In this document: in pieces, positions 53,537 through 62,246 of the stretch | How the letters are laid out: every line of letters starts with the position of its first letter | Position numbering within the stretch: the first letter of the stretch is position 1 | Assembly: GCA_050290245.1 (NCBI GenBank) | Contig: JBNKHH010000068.1 | Span: 124,001 to 188,000 of the forward strand | Direction of reading: 5' to 3' | DNA: 64,000 nucleotides | Origin: JBNKHH01 sp050290245 | GTDB lineage: Bacteria > Pseudomonadota > Alphaproteobacteria > Rhodobacterales > Rhodobacteraceae | Position numbers and translations under genes: made by a program | Notes under the pieces: generated by a model | Told to the model about the DNA's origin: nothing | Seen by the model: the letters and a program-made list of their open reading frames with translations, nothing else | Databases searched by the model: none

Positions 53537-53603
53537 AAAAGGGGATCGGAGGAGAACTCCGATCCGTAAACGACGCAAATCACTGCCACCATCGGAGAGT
53601 AAA

Positions 53604-55808
53604 ATGGACGGAAATGATGTCCCCGCCGGCAAATGCCCGGTCATGCACACCACAGTCGGAACCCGGTCGAACCGCGATTGGTGGCCGAACCAGCTGAACC
53701 TGAAAATCCTGCATCAGCATTCCGCCAAGTCCGATCCGATGGACCCGGATTTCAATTATGCCGAAGCCTTCAAGGCGCTTGATCTGGATGCGGTCAAGAA
53801 AGACCTGACCGCCCTGATGACCGACAGCCAGGACTGGTGGCCGGCAGACTATGGTCACTACGGCGGGTTGTTCATCCGCATGGCCTGGCACAGCGCCGGC
53901 ACATACCGGACGACGGACGGCCGCGGTGGCGCCTCGACCGGCACGCAGCGGTTTGCGCCTCTGAACTCCTGGCCCGATAACGGCAACCTCGACAAGGCGC
54001 GTCGCCTTCTCTGGCCGATCAAGCAGAAGTACGGCAACGCCATCTCCTGGGCCGACCTGATGATCCTTGCCGGCAACGTCGCAATTGAATCGATGGGCGG
54101 CCCGGTCTTTGGCTTTGGCGGCGGCCGTGCCGACGTCTGGGAGCCCGAAGAAGACATCTACTGGGGAGCGGAAAGCGAGTGGCTGGCGACGAGTGACAAG
54201 GCCAACAGCCGGTATTCCGGTGACCGCGATCTTGAGAACCCGCTGGCGGCTGTCCAAATGGGTCTGATCTATGTGAACCCTGAAGGCCCGGACGGGAATC
54301 CCGATCCGATCGCCTCGGGCCGCGACGTGCGCGAGACGTTTGCGCGCATGGCGATGAACGATGAAGAGACTGTTGCTCTGGTCGCTGGCGGTCACACGTT
54401 CGGCAAGGCGCATGGCAACGGGCCGGCGGAAGCCGTGGGTCCCGAGCCGGAGGCCGCGCCGATCGAGGCCATGGGCCTGGGCTGGCTGTCGTCGCACGGC
54501 AGCGGCAAAGGCGTCGACACCATCACCAGCGGCATCGAGGGCCCCTGGACCTCGGACCCGATCAAGTGGGACATGGGGTATTTCGACCTGCTTCTGGGGT
54601 ATGACTGGGAACTGACCAAATCGCCGGCCGGCGCCAACATCTGGCATCCGGTGAATATCGACGAAGCGCACATGGTCCCCGAGGTCGACGGTTCGGGCAA
54701 GAAGGTCATGCCGATGATGACCACGGCCGACATGTCGATGAAACTGGACCCGATCTATGGGCCGATCTCGAAGCGGTTCCATGAGAACCCGGAAGAGTTC
54801 GCCGATGCTTTCGCCCGCGCCTGGTTCAAGCTGACGCATCGCGATATGGGGCCGAAGTCGTGCTACCTGGGCAAGGATGTCCCTGCCGAAGACCTGATCT
54901 GGCAGGACCCGATCCCGGCCGTGGATCACCCGCTGGTCGATGCGGCTGATATTGCCGATCTGAAGGCCAAGCTGCTGGCTTCCGGTCTGTCGATCGGCGA
55001 ATTGGTGTCGACGGCCTGGGCCTCGGCTTCGACCTTCCGTGGTTCGGACCGTCGCGGTGGTGCCAATGGTGCCCGCATTCGCCTTGCTCCGCAAAAGGAC
55101 TGGGCCGTGAACGAGCCGACCAAGCTGGCCAACGCGCTGAAAGTGCTGGAAGCCATTCAGGCTGATTTCAATGCCTCCGCATCGGGTGGGAAAAAAGTCT
55201 CGCTGGCCGACCTGATCGTTCTGGGCGGCAGCGCGGCGGTCGAAGCCGCGGCCAAAGCCGCCGGTCACGCTGTCGAAGTGCCCTTCACGCCCGGCCGCAT
55301 GGACGCGACCGACGAACAGACCGATGTCGACTCGTTCGAGCCGCTTGAGCCCAAGGTCGATGGTTTCCGCAACTATGCGCCGGCAGGGACGACCATCCCT
55401 GTCGAACATAACCTGGTCGACCGCGCCCAGCTCTTGACCCTGACCGCGCCCGAAATGACAGTTCTGGTCGGCGGGATGCGCGTTCTGGGCACCAACCACG
55501 GTGGCACGTCACATGGTGTCTTTACTGACAAGGTCGGTGCGCTGACGAACGACTTCTTCGTCAACCTGGTCGACATGGATGTCTCGTGGAAGGCTGTGGA
55601 CGGCACCGAACAGGAGTTCGAGGGTCGTGACGCAAGCGGTGGCGTCAAGTGGACGGCAACGCGGGCCGACCTGGTCTTCGGGTCGAATTCGCAACTGCGT
55701 GCCCTTTCCGAGGTCTATGCCCAGGATGACAACGCCAGCAAGTTTGTCGCCGATTTTGTCTCAGCATGGGTCAAGGTGATGGACGCCGACCGCTTCGACG
55801 TCGCCTGA
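53604..55808 (+). CDS. katG: Catalase-peroxidase KatG
   Basis: A 734-residue haem enzyme that removes hydrogen peroxide. Distal site Arg92-Trp95-His96 in LFIRMAWHSAGTYR; the tyrosine of the Met-Tyr-Trp cross-link lies in MGLIYVNPEGPDG, and the proximal His in ALVAGGHTFGKAHG. Both duplicated peroxidase halves are full length. Start at 53604 follows GGAGAG. The gene is controlled by the divergent oxyR and ends in a strong terminator. Confidence 0.98.
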   Translation: MDGNDVPAGKCPVMHTTVGTRSNRDWWPNQLNLKILHQHSAKSDPMDPDFNYAEAFKALDLDAVKKDLTALMTDSQDWWPADYGHYGGLFIRMAWHSAGTYRTTDGRGGASTGTQRFAPLNSWPDNGNLDKARRLLWPIKQKYGNAISWADLMILAGNVAIESMGGPVFGFGGGRADVWEPEEDIYWGAESEWLATSDKANSRYSGDRDLENPLAAVQMGLIYVNPEGPDGNPDPIASGRDVRETFARMAMNDEETVALVAGGHTFGKAHGNGPAEAVGPEPEAAPIEAMGLGWLSSHGSGKGVDTITSGIEGPWTSDPIKWDMGYFDLLLGYDWELTKSPAGANIWHPVNIDEAHMVPEVDGSGKKVMPMMTTADMSMKLDPIYGPISKRFHENPEEFADAFARAWFKLTHRDMGPKSCYLGKDVPAEDLIWQDPIPAVDHPLVDAADIADLKAKLLASGLSIGELVSTAWASASTFRGSDRRGGANGARIRLAPQKDWAVNEPTKLANALKVLEAIQADFNASASGGKKVSLADLIVLGGSAAVEAAAKAAGHAVEVPFTPGRMDATDEQTDVDSFEPLEPKVDGFRNYAPAGTTIPVEHNLVDRAQLLTLTAPEMTVLVGGMRVLGTNHGGTSHGVFTDKVGALTNDFFVNLVDMDVSWKAVDGTEQEFEGRDASGGVKWTATRADLVFGSNSQLRALSEVYAQDDNASKFVADFVSAWVKVMDADRFDVA

Positions 55809-55830
55809 TAAAGTACTGTAAAATCATTGG

Positions 55831-55863
55831 AAACGCGGTCGGTTTCGGCCGCGTTTTCGTTTC
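55831..55863 (+). terminator. Rho-independent terminator of katG
   Basis: AAACGCGGTCG pairs with CGGCCGCGTTT in an 11-base stem (one G-U) with a four-base loop, followed by TTCGTTT. It lies 22 bases after the katG stop and 8 before the end of the convergent hydrolase gene. Confidence 0.88.
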
Positions 55864-55870
55864 GGCTGCT

Positions 55871-56509
55871 TCAGGTGAGCGGGGCGACCCAGGCCGCGAC
55901 CTTGTCGGCGATCCGTTCGGCATAGTCCCGTGCCGAGCAGCCGGTCACCCGTTTGCGCGGTTTCAGATCGTGGTCGCCGTCCTCAAGCCAGAACAGTTCG
56001 ATCGCCGGGCTGAGGCCATAGCCAGGCACCTCGTCAATGGTGCCGAATGGATCGCGGGTGCCCTGGCAGATCAGCGTTGGCGTTGCCAGGTTTTCCAGGT
56101 GCGCCGTGCGCAGGTTCTCTGGCTTTGGCGGGGGATGGAACGGGTAGCCAAGGCAGCACAGGCCGACAATTCTGTCGGCGGCAAAGAGGTCGTCGGCGGC
56201 CATGCTGGCGATGCGCCCGCCCATGGATTTCCCGGCAAGGACCAGGGGACCCTCGGTTTTCAGGGCATCGACGATCTCACGATACTCGGGAATCAGCTTG
56301 TCGGCGCGCGGTGGCGGTTTGCGCTGGCCGGTGCGGCGGGCGGCCATGTAGGCGAACTCGAACCGGGCGATGCGCAGGCCACGGGCGGCAAGCGCGCCCG
56401 CGAACATGGTCATGGCGGGCGAATCCATGGCAGCCCCTGCGCCATGGGCGAAAAGGAGGGTGGCCGGGGCCGTTTCGGGCCCGTCAAACAGGAAGTCCGG
56501 GCTGCTCAT
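55871..56509 (-). CDS. Alpha/beta hydrolase (KANL3/Tex30 type)
   Basis: A 212-residue cytosolic hydrolase. The oxyanion segment LLFAHGAGAAMDSPAM, nucleophile elbow LAGKSMGGRIAS (Ser), Asp in ICQGTRDPFGT and His in LEDGDHDLKPR fit the family often annotated as dienelactone hydrolase-like or KANL3/Tex30. Natural substrate unknown. It is coupled to ispD by four bases (ATGA) and is the last gene of the three-gene leftward operon. Confidence 0.82.
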   Translation of the reverse strand: MSSPDFLFDGPETAPATLLFAHGAGAAMDSPAMTMFAGALAARGLRIARFEFAYMAARRTGQRKPPPRADKLIPEYREIVDALKTEGPLVLAGKSMGGRIASMAADDLFAADRIVGLCCLGYPFHPPPKPENLRTAHLENLATPTLICQGTRDPFGTIDEVPGYGLSPAIELFWLEDGDHDLKPRKRVTGCSARDYAERIADKVAAWVAPLT

Positions 56510-57186
56510 CCCTTGGCGGCCACGATGTCGCGGGCGCGGGTCAGATCGGCCTGGGTGGTGATCTTGAAGTTGATTTCGTCACCCATGACGATCTGAACGG
56601 ATATGCCAGCGGCGCGGGCGACCTCGACGTCATCAGCGGCCTCGATCCCCTTGGAATGGGCTTGGAGGATGTCGCCAAAGCGGAACCCTTGCGGGGTTTG
56701 CGCGCGCCACAGACTGTCCCGGCTGACCGGGTGGTCGGCCATTTCGCCCTCCGCGTGCCAGAGCGCGTCGACCACGGGCAGGGCGGCAAAGGCCCCAGCA
56801 TAAGTGTCCAGTGCGCGGATCACTTCGAAAATCACTTCAGTGGGGACGAACGGGCGCGCGGCATCGTGAATCAGGACACGGTCGGGGGACAGGGCCGTCA
56901 GAGCCTCCAGCCCATTGCGGACCGAGGCGCTACGGCTGTCGCCCCCCGTCGTTGCGGGCAGGAGGCGAGGATCGTCGATGCCGCGAGTCGCCTCCAGGTA
57001 AAGCTCTTCATCGCGCTCGGAGATGACGACCTGCACAAGATTGACTTCGTCCAGCTCAAGGAAGCGGCTGATGGATCTGGCCAGGATTGAACAATCCCCG
57101 ACCTGGAGGAATTGCTTGGGACGTTCCGCGCCCAAACGGTGTCCGCGACCGGCGGCCACGATCAGGGCTGCGGTTCCGCCTGCCAT
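56506..57186 (-). CDS. ispD: 2-C-methyl-D-erythritol 4-phosphate cytidylyltransferase (IspD)
   Basis: A 226-residue CTP transferase of the MEP isoprenoid pathway. LIVAAGRGHRLGAERPKQFLQ (N-terminal nucleotide loop), SRSASVRNGLEAL, VLIHDAARPFVP and QTPQGFRFGDI match IspD. It ends after the IspD domain and no ispF follows; many alphaproteobacteria have a fused IspDF or adjacent ispF. It sits between an FAH-family gene and a hydrolase, an unusual neighbourhood for a MEP-pathway gene. ispF must be elsewhere. Confidence 0.88.
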   Translation of the reverse strand: MAGGTAALIVAAGRGHRLGAERPKQFLQVGDCSILARSISRFLELDEVNLVQVVISERDEELYLEATRGIDDPRLLPATTGGDSRSASVRNGLEALTALSPDRVLIHDAARPFVPTEVIFEVIRALDTYAGAFAALPVVDALWHAEGEMADHPVSRDSLWRAQTPQGFRFGDILQAHSKGIEAADDVEVARAAGISVQIVMGDEINFKITTQADLTRARDIVAAKG

Positions 57187-57192
57187 GCTTTC

Positions 57193-57879
57193 TCAGACGA
57201 CCTTGACGGTCATGTGGCCGAGACCCTCGACGCTGAGGTCCATGGTGTCACACTTTTCGACGGCGGCAACGCCGGACGGGGTCCCGGACAGGATCACGTC
57301 GCCGGCGGCCAGTTCGAAATAGTCGGAAAGATAGGAGATCATCTCGGGCACCTTCCAGATCATCTGGTTCAGGTCACCTTCCTGGCGCAACTCACCGTTG
57401 ACCGTGAGTGCCACGCGCCCATGGTCGGGATGGCCGACTTCGGAAACGGGATGAACCGGGCCAACCGGAGCCGAGCGTTCGAATGCCTTGCCGATCTCCC
57501 AGGGGCGGCCCGCCTTTTTCATTTCGCCCTGAAGATCACGGCGGGTCATGTCGAGCGCCAGTGCATAGCCGTAGACATGGTCCAGAGCGCGTTCCAGGGG
57601 GATGTTGGTGCCACCCGATTTCAGCATGACCGCGATCTCGATCTCGTGGTGAACGTCCGAGGATTTAGGCGGGTAGGGAAACTCGCCCGAGGTATCGAGG
57701 TTGTCGGGGTTCTTCTGGAAGAAGAACGGGTCTTCGCGGTCGGGGTCATGGCCCATCTCGATGGCGTGGGCGGCATAGTTGCGACCGATGCAATAGACCC
57801 GGCGGACGGGGAACCTGGCGTCGGTTCCCGCCACGGGAAGGGTGACAGGGCGCGGGGCGTCGATGACATATTCGGTCAT
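57193..57879 (-). CDS. Fumarylacetoacetate hydrolase family protein
   Basis: A 228-residue FAH-fold enzyme: CIGRNYAAHAIEMG, FQKNPDN, the metal ligands in VHHEIEIAVML (Glu-Glu) and ALDMTRRDLQ (Asp), and VILSGTPSGVAAV. Members cleave or decarboxylate beta-dicarbonyl acids such as fumarylpyruvate (gentisate pathway) or oxaloacetate. A fumarylpyruvate hydrolase role would fit the salicylate/gentisate module 33 kb away, but this is only a guess. Start 57879 follows AAGGA. The stop is six bases from ispD's start. Confidence 0.85.
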   Translation of the reverse strand: MTEYVIDAPRPVTLPVAGTDARFPVRRVYCIGRNYAAHAIEMGHDPDREDPFFFQKNPDNLDTSGEFPYPPKSSDVHHEIEIAVMLKSGGTNIPLERALDHVYGYALALDMTRRDLQGEMKKAGRPWEIGKAFERSAPVGPVHPVSEVGHPDHGRVALTVNGELRQEGDLNQMIWKVPEMISYLSDYFELAAGDVILSGTPSGVAAVEKCDTMDLSVEGLGHMTVKVV

Positions 57880-58137
57880 TTTCGGGTCCTTACAGTCAGG
57901 GTTGACGCTGACATAACATGCTGGCGTGAACGCACAAGCTTTGGGACCTGTACGCAAAGAACGCATGCGCCCTACCGAAGTTTCAGCCAAGACAACTCTT
58001 CACCGGTCGAACGCGGCAGGGCGTCGAGAAAATCGCAGCGCCTTGGAGCCTCTTAGGCGGCCATGTGGGCGCGGCACCGGTCGGTCAGCCTGTATTCGGA
58101 AAACGTCGCCTGGCCTTAGTAGGAGCGGGTCTCGGCA

Positions 58138-59169
58138 TCAATCGCTGCGAGTGGCGGCCAGTCCAGAGGCTGCGAATTCGGGGATATTGGCGCCGATCTT
58201 GAGCGCGCGCTCGGGGTTCGATGCATTTCCGTCCAGTGCCCGACGCCTGACACCCTGGAGGATGGCTCCCATGCGAAAGAAAGAGAATGCCAGGTAAAAG
58301 CCGAAGCGATCGATGCCGCCCAGCCCCATGCGGCTGCAATAGGTGTCGATGAATTCCTGGTCCTCGGGCAAGCCAAGCACCTTTCGGTCGACGCCCCCGA
58401 GACCTCGGGTGAACTCGCCCGGCGGCCTGCTCCACTGCATGATGACCGCAGCCAGGTCAGCGAAGGGGTGGCCGAGGGTTGAAAGTTCCCAGTCCAGAAC
58501 GGCCAGGATCGCCGGCCCGTCCGGTGCGATCAGCAGATTGTCCAGCCGGTAGTCACCATGCACAAGACTAACGCGTCCGTCGTCCTCGGGCACGTTCCTA
58601 TCCAGCCAGGCGATAAGGTCGTCCATGTCCGGGATCATCTCGGTTTCACTGGCGCGATACTGCTTGGTCCAACGGTCGATCTGACGCCTGTAGTAGTCGC
58701 CGCGCGGCCCAAAGTCCGCCAGGCCAGTCGCCTCAAGATCGACGCTGTGGACAGCCGCAAGAACGCAGCACATGTCATCGACGATGGCGCGGCGCAACGC
58801 GGGTTCGAGACCAGACATGGCCGGGTCGTTGAAGGTGCGCCCGTCGACCCATTCCATGATGTAAAACGCCGAGCCGATCACGGAGTCGTCTTCGCAAAAG
58901 GCATGCATCCTGGCGACCGGAACATCGGTTTCAGCCAGGGCGGACTGGACGCGAAATTCGCGGTCAACAGCGTGGGCCGATTTGAGCAGTACGCCGGGTG
59001 GCTTTCGCCTCAGCGCGTAATTCCCAGCCTTTGTGCGGATACCGTAGGTCGGGTTCGACTGTCCGGTCTCGAACTTGATGACGCTGACGGGGCCGTCAAA
59101 GCCCGGCAACCGCCCGTTCAGCCAGCTGACTACCGAGTTGATGTCCAAGGCTAGAGGCGTGGTCGTCAT
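58138..59169 (-). CDS. Aminoglycoside-phosphotransferase (APH)-like family protein
   Basis: A 343-residue kinase-fold protein of the ACAD10-type phosphotransferase family. The nucleotide loop FETGQSNPTYGI, Brenner motif LVHGDYRLDNLL (catalytic Asp) and metal site VLDWELSTLGHPFADLA are intact. In proteobacteria it often neighbours acyl-CoA dehydrogenases and may phosphorylate hydroxyacyl-CoA. It is not a resistance gene by context. It is divergent from the MaoC gene, with a 339-base gap. Confidence 0.85.
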   Translation of the reverse strand: MTTTPLALDINSVVSWLNGRLPGFDGPVSVIKFETGQSNPTYGIRTKAGNYALRRKPPGVLLKSAHAVDREFRVQSALAETDVPVARMHAFCEDDSVIGSAFYIMEWVDGRTFNDPAMSGLEPALRRAIVDDMCCVLAAVHSVDLEATGLADFGPRGDYYRRQIDRWTKQYRASETEMIPDMDDLIAWLDRNVPEDDGRVSLVHGDYRLDNLLIAPDGPAILAVLDWELSTLGHPFADLAAVIMQWSRPPGEFTRGLGGVDRKVLGLPEDQEFIDTYCSRMGLGGIDRFGFYLAFSFFRMGAILQGVRRRALDGNASNPERALKIGANIPEFAASGLAATRSD

Positions 59170-59508
59170 CCGAACTTCCCGGAATTCGTCTGTTCTGCGC
59201 TTCCTCCGGACCGAGGAAGGCGGTGGGTCGCGGGGTCAAGTCTACATCCTGTTCTTGTGATAGGCGATCCTTGATCGCTTCAATCTCCCGGCGCTGTGGG
59301 GGCGGCTGCGACAAGAGAGCCTGGCCCGAAACCGTGATATGGGCCCGGGTGCCTTCAGGGTCTTGCCGCAAAACAGATGGCCGCCAGGTCCTCCGCGTCG
59401 AGCGCAATCCGCGCGAAAGCCCGATCTCGTGCGCAGCCCCAGCTTGCGCTTCGCTTTTTCGCAGAGAATAAGGTTGGGACATCCGAAGTCCAACGGAGAG
59501 AGATTTCA
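59170..59508. other. Divergent intergenic region between the APH-like and MaoC genes
   Basis: No supported gene. A perfect 15-base palindrome GCGATC-CTT-GATCGC lies at 59264-59278, about 95 bases from the APH-like start. GGAGAGAG before 59509 is the MaoC ribosome site. The long open frames here on both strands lack any family feature. Confidence 0.4.
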
Positions 59509-59970
59509 ATGGCTGGTTTGTTTTTCGAGCAATTCCACGAAGGTCAGGTTTTCAAGCACGAGTTGACGCGCACCGTCAGCGAGGCCGACAACACCATGTT
59601 CAGCCTGATGTCGATGAACCCGCAACCGATGCACATCGACGCCCATTTCGCGGAAAGCTCCGAGTGGGGGCAGCGGCTGTTCAACTCGATGTTCACCTTC
59701 GCGATCATGGTGGGGCTGACAGTGCAGGACACGACGCTTGGCACGACGATCGGCAATCTCGGGTTTTCCGAGGTGACCTTTCCCGCTCCCGTCTTCCACG
59801 GCGATACCCTGCGCGCCGAAACCCGCGTCTTGTCGATCCGCGAAAGCGAGTCCAAGCCGGACCGTGGCCTGGTCGAGTTCGAACACAGTTGCTACAAGCA
59901 AGACGGCACCCTTGTCGCGCGTTGCAGGCGTATGGCGATGATGCGCAAGCGCCCGGAGGAGTCTGCCTGA
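59509..59970 (+). CDS. MaoC-family dehydratase/hydratase
   Basis: A 153-residue hotdog protein of the MaoC type. The hydratase motif is seen as TRTVSEADNTMFSLMSMNPQPMHIDAHFAE (catalytic Asp/His in the consensus D-x-x-x-x-x-x-N-P-x-H), followed by FGVTFPAPVFHGDTLRAET-like sequence near residue 95-110. These proteins hydrate enoyl-CoA or branched mesaconyl-type CoA esters. Start 59509 is fixed by GGAGAGAG. A pseudogene fragment follows. Confidence 0.85.
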   Translation: MAGLFFEQFHEGQVFKHELTRTVSEADNTMFSLMSMNPQPMHIDAHFAESSEWGQRLFNSMFTFAIMVGLTVQDTTLGTTIGNLGFSEVTFPAPVFHGDTLRAETRVLSIRESESKPDRGLVEFEHSCYKQDGTLVARCRRMAMMRKRPEESA

Positions 59971-60012
59971 AAAGCCGCTTCCTTTTCTGTCCGGGGTGAA
60001 ATTCCGAACCCC

Positions 60013-60223
60013 ATGGCCGATGTGCAGGCCGAGCATGGGCTCGGCCATCTGATCACCACCCATACCCTGCCTGTTGTGCGCCATATCGCCGACCGGCTGG
60101 CGATCATGTATCTGGGCCGGATCGTCGAGGAAGGCCGCGCGAACGAAATCTTTGCCCGGCCGGTTCATCCCTATACGCAGGCCCTCGTCGAAGGCGTGCC
60201 CGGCGATGCCCGTGGGGCTGCGT
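60013..60223 (+). pseudogene. Remnant of a dipeptide/oligopeptide ABC transporter ATP-binding gene
   Basis: About 70 codons matching the C-terminal part of DppD/OppF-type ATPases: VQAEHGLGHLITTHTLPVVRHIADRLAIMYLGRIVEEGRANEIFARPVHPYTQALVEGVP. The intact family has FISHDLAVVRH; here the switch motif reads ITTHTLPVVRH. Walker A, signature and Walker B regions are missing and only 42 bases separate it from the MaoC stop. It runs into the end of the epimerase gene on the other strand. A leftover of deletion or rearrangement. Confidence 0.8.
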
Positions 60224-61078
60224 CTAAGTTCCGGCTGCGCGCAGCCCTCGGGCGATGTGATCGAAACCTTCCTTATATACGGCTTCAGGGCTCTCAGCGA
60301 AATCGCGCCAGACCTTCGTGGCCGCGGCAAGGTCGGGCAATCCACGACCGAAAGCCTCGATAGTGAGCCAGTCGTCGTATCCAATGCCGCGAATTGCCGC
60401 GAAGGTTTCGGCCCACGGGATATTTCCGCGCCCCGGCACGCCGCGGTCGTTTTCGGAAATGTGGATATGGACGATGTCTTCCGCGTTGCGCGTTAACGCA
60501 CCGATCGGGTCGGCTTCCTCGATATTGGCGTGGAACGTGTCGTACATGGCCTTGATCCGGGGATGGCCTACGGCCCGGACGATGGCGCACAGATCGTCCA
60601 TCGTATTGGCGATGTAGCACTCGAAACGGTTCAGCGCCTCGAGGCCGACGGTCACCCCCACCGCCTCCGCGTGCTCCGCTATCCGCTGCTGACTGTCGAT
60701 CGCTCGGGCGATCTCATCGCCTGTGGGGCCACCGCCGGAAAACTGGCCCAGCACGGAATGGAGCGGACCGGAGACGGTTGGGGCCCCCAGTTCTGCACTG
60801 CAATCAAGCACCCAACGCATCCGGTCGATCCCGGCCTGGCGTACTGCCTTGTCCGGCGAAATCAGGTCATGCGCCGGATCGCCAATTGCCGAGACCGCAG
60901 TGCGGTCCAGATCAAGAGAATCAAGTCGCCTGGCCAGCGCGGAATAGTCGCCGGGAACACCTTCGAAGACCGGGATCTCCACACCGTCGAAGCCGGTCTC
61001 CCGTATATCCGCAAGCAGCGTTTCATGCTCCGGTCCGACAGAGGTCGTCCAGAGAAACATGCACATTCCGATTTTCAT
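60224..61078 (-). CDS. Sugar phosphate isomerase/epimerase, D-tagatose 3-epimerase-like TIM barrel
   Basis: A 284-residue AP-endonuclease-2-type TIM barrel. The metal and catalytic residues of ketose 3-epimerases are visible: Glu in VGLEALNRFECY, Asp-His in MYDTFHANIEEAD, His in IVHIHISENDRGVPGRGNI and a final Glu in LTIEAFGRGLP. It likely epimerises a keto sugar or isomerises a hydroxy-oxo acid. It is divergent from a second TIM-barrel gene. Its stop overlaps the end of the pseudogene fragment. Confidence 0.82.
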   Translation of the reverse strand: MKIGMCMFLWTTSVGPEHETLLADIRETGFDGVEIPVFEGVPGDYSALARRLDSLDLDRTAVSAIGDPAHDLISPDKAVRQAGIDRMRWVLDCSAELGAPTVSGPLHSVLGQFSGGGPTGDEIARAIDSQQRIAEHAEAVGVTVGLEALNRFECYIANTMDDLCAIVRAVGHPRIKAMYDTFHANIEEADPIGALTRNAEDIVHIHISENDRGVPGRGNIPWAETFAAIRGIGYDDWLTIEAFGRGLPDLAAATKVWRDFAESPEAVYKEGFDHIARGLRAAGT

Positions 61079-61100
61079 CGCCCGTCCTCACAATCCGAAA

Positions 61101-61113
61101 TTGGTAATACCAA
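61101..61113. promoter_or_regulatory. TTGGTA-A-TACCAA operator palindrome
   Basis: A perfect 13-base palindrome between the divergent epimerase and isomerase genes, 22 bases from the epimerase start and about 200 from the isomerase start. TTGGTA-TACCAA is a classic GntR/FadR-type site, and a GntR gene follows the isomerase and dehydratase genes. Confidence 0.6.
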
Positions 61114-61310
61114 AAACACGAAATCGGAAAAACATCAACGCCGACCTTCCTTTGGCGATGCATCATAAAACCTGGAATTCATTGCCTATAAATATAGATT
61201 TACGCGATATTTTCGTTCTTGACGCTGACAGCATTCCGCCGCAATCTGGTCAAACCAGTATCGAGTACGGGATCGGAACTCGTACCGCAAAAATCCAACG
61301 GGAGGACTTG

Positions 61311-62198
61311 ATGCATCTTTCGACGCACAACTGGATGCGGGCCGAGCCGCTCGAGACGACAGTACGGCGGATCAAGCAATACGGCTACGAATCGATCGAA
61401 ATCTCGGGCGAACCGACACAGTATGACGTGGCCGAAACGCGCGCGCTTTTGAAGGAAACCGGAATGCGGTGCTGGGGCGCCGTGACATTGACGCTCGGCG
61501 AAAGGAACCTCGCGGCGAAAGACGAGGGTCAGCGGGCGCGATCCGTCGACTATGTCAAGTCGGTCATTACCATGGTCTCGGAGCTCGACGGTGAAATCGT
61601 CACCCTGGTTCCGGCGACCGTCGGAAAGGTGACGCCCGATGCCACACCCGAAGAGGAATGGGGTTGGGTCGTCGATGCGACGAAGGAATGTTTCGCGCAC
61701 GCGCAGGCCAAAGGCGTCAAGATCGCAATCGAACCGTTGAACCGGTTCGAGACGTACCTGTTCAACCGCTGCGCCCAGGCGCTGGCGTTGGCCGATGCCG
61801 TCAGTCCCGAATGCGGGGTCTGCCTCGACGCCTATCATCTGAACATGGAGGAGTCGGACATCTACGAGGCGATCCGCCTGGCCGGCGACCGCCTGTTCGA
61901 TTTCCATGTCGCCGACAACAACCGTTTTGCCGCGGGTCTTGGTCATCTCGACTGGCTGAAGATCGTCACGACGCTGAAGGAGGTCGGATACGATGGTGCG
62001 CTCACCAATGAGTTCGTGGCGCCGGTCGACCGCACTCCCGCAGCGATCTACCCGGATATGGTCGAAACCAACCCGGTCGATATTTCCCCGGAGCAGCTTC
62101 AGTTCATCCAGGATCACGGATCGTCGCTTTTGACCGAGAAGTTTTATGCCGACCAAATGCGCATAACTGCTGAAACCCTGCTTCCGCTGATGAGGTGA
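61311..62198 (+). CDS. Sugar phosphate isomerase/epimerase family protein (TIM barrel)
   Basis: A 295-residue xylose-isomerase-like TIM barrel. Residues in the metal site match the family: IAIEPLNRFETYLFN (Glu), CLDAYHLNMEESD (Asp/His), FHVADNNRFAAGLGHLDW (His) and LTNEFVAP (Glu). Similar in organisation to the divergent epimerase but only distantly alike in sequence. Start 61311 follows CGGGAGG. It is followed at 48 bases by the enolase-superfamily dehydratase. Confidence 0.82.
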   Translation: MHLSTHNWMRAEPLETTVRRIKQYGYESIEISGEPTQYDVAETRALLKETGMRCWGAVTLTLGERNLAAKDEGQRARSVDYVKSVITMVSELDGEIVTLVPATVGKVTPDATPEEEWGWVVDATKECFAHAQAKGVKIAIEPLNRFETYLFNRCAQALALADAVSPECGVCLDAYHLNMEESDIYEAIRLAGDRLFDFHVADNNRFAAGLGHLDWLKIVTTLKEVGYDGALTNEFVAPVDRTPAAIYPDMVETNPVDISPEQLQFIQDHGSSLLTEKFYADQMRITAETLLPLMR

Positions 62199-62246
62199 AC
62201 GAGAAAGCCATCTAATCGTAGCAACACAGTCGGCGGGGAGGTGTCG

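Noticed and set aside
53580..55499. A 639-codon open frame on the minus strand
   Set aside because: It lies wholly antisense to katG. Its composition is what GC-rich antisense frames produce and it has no recognisable domain.
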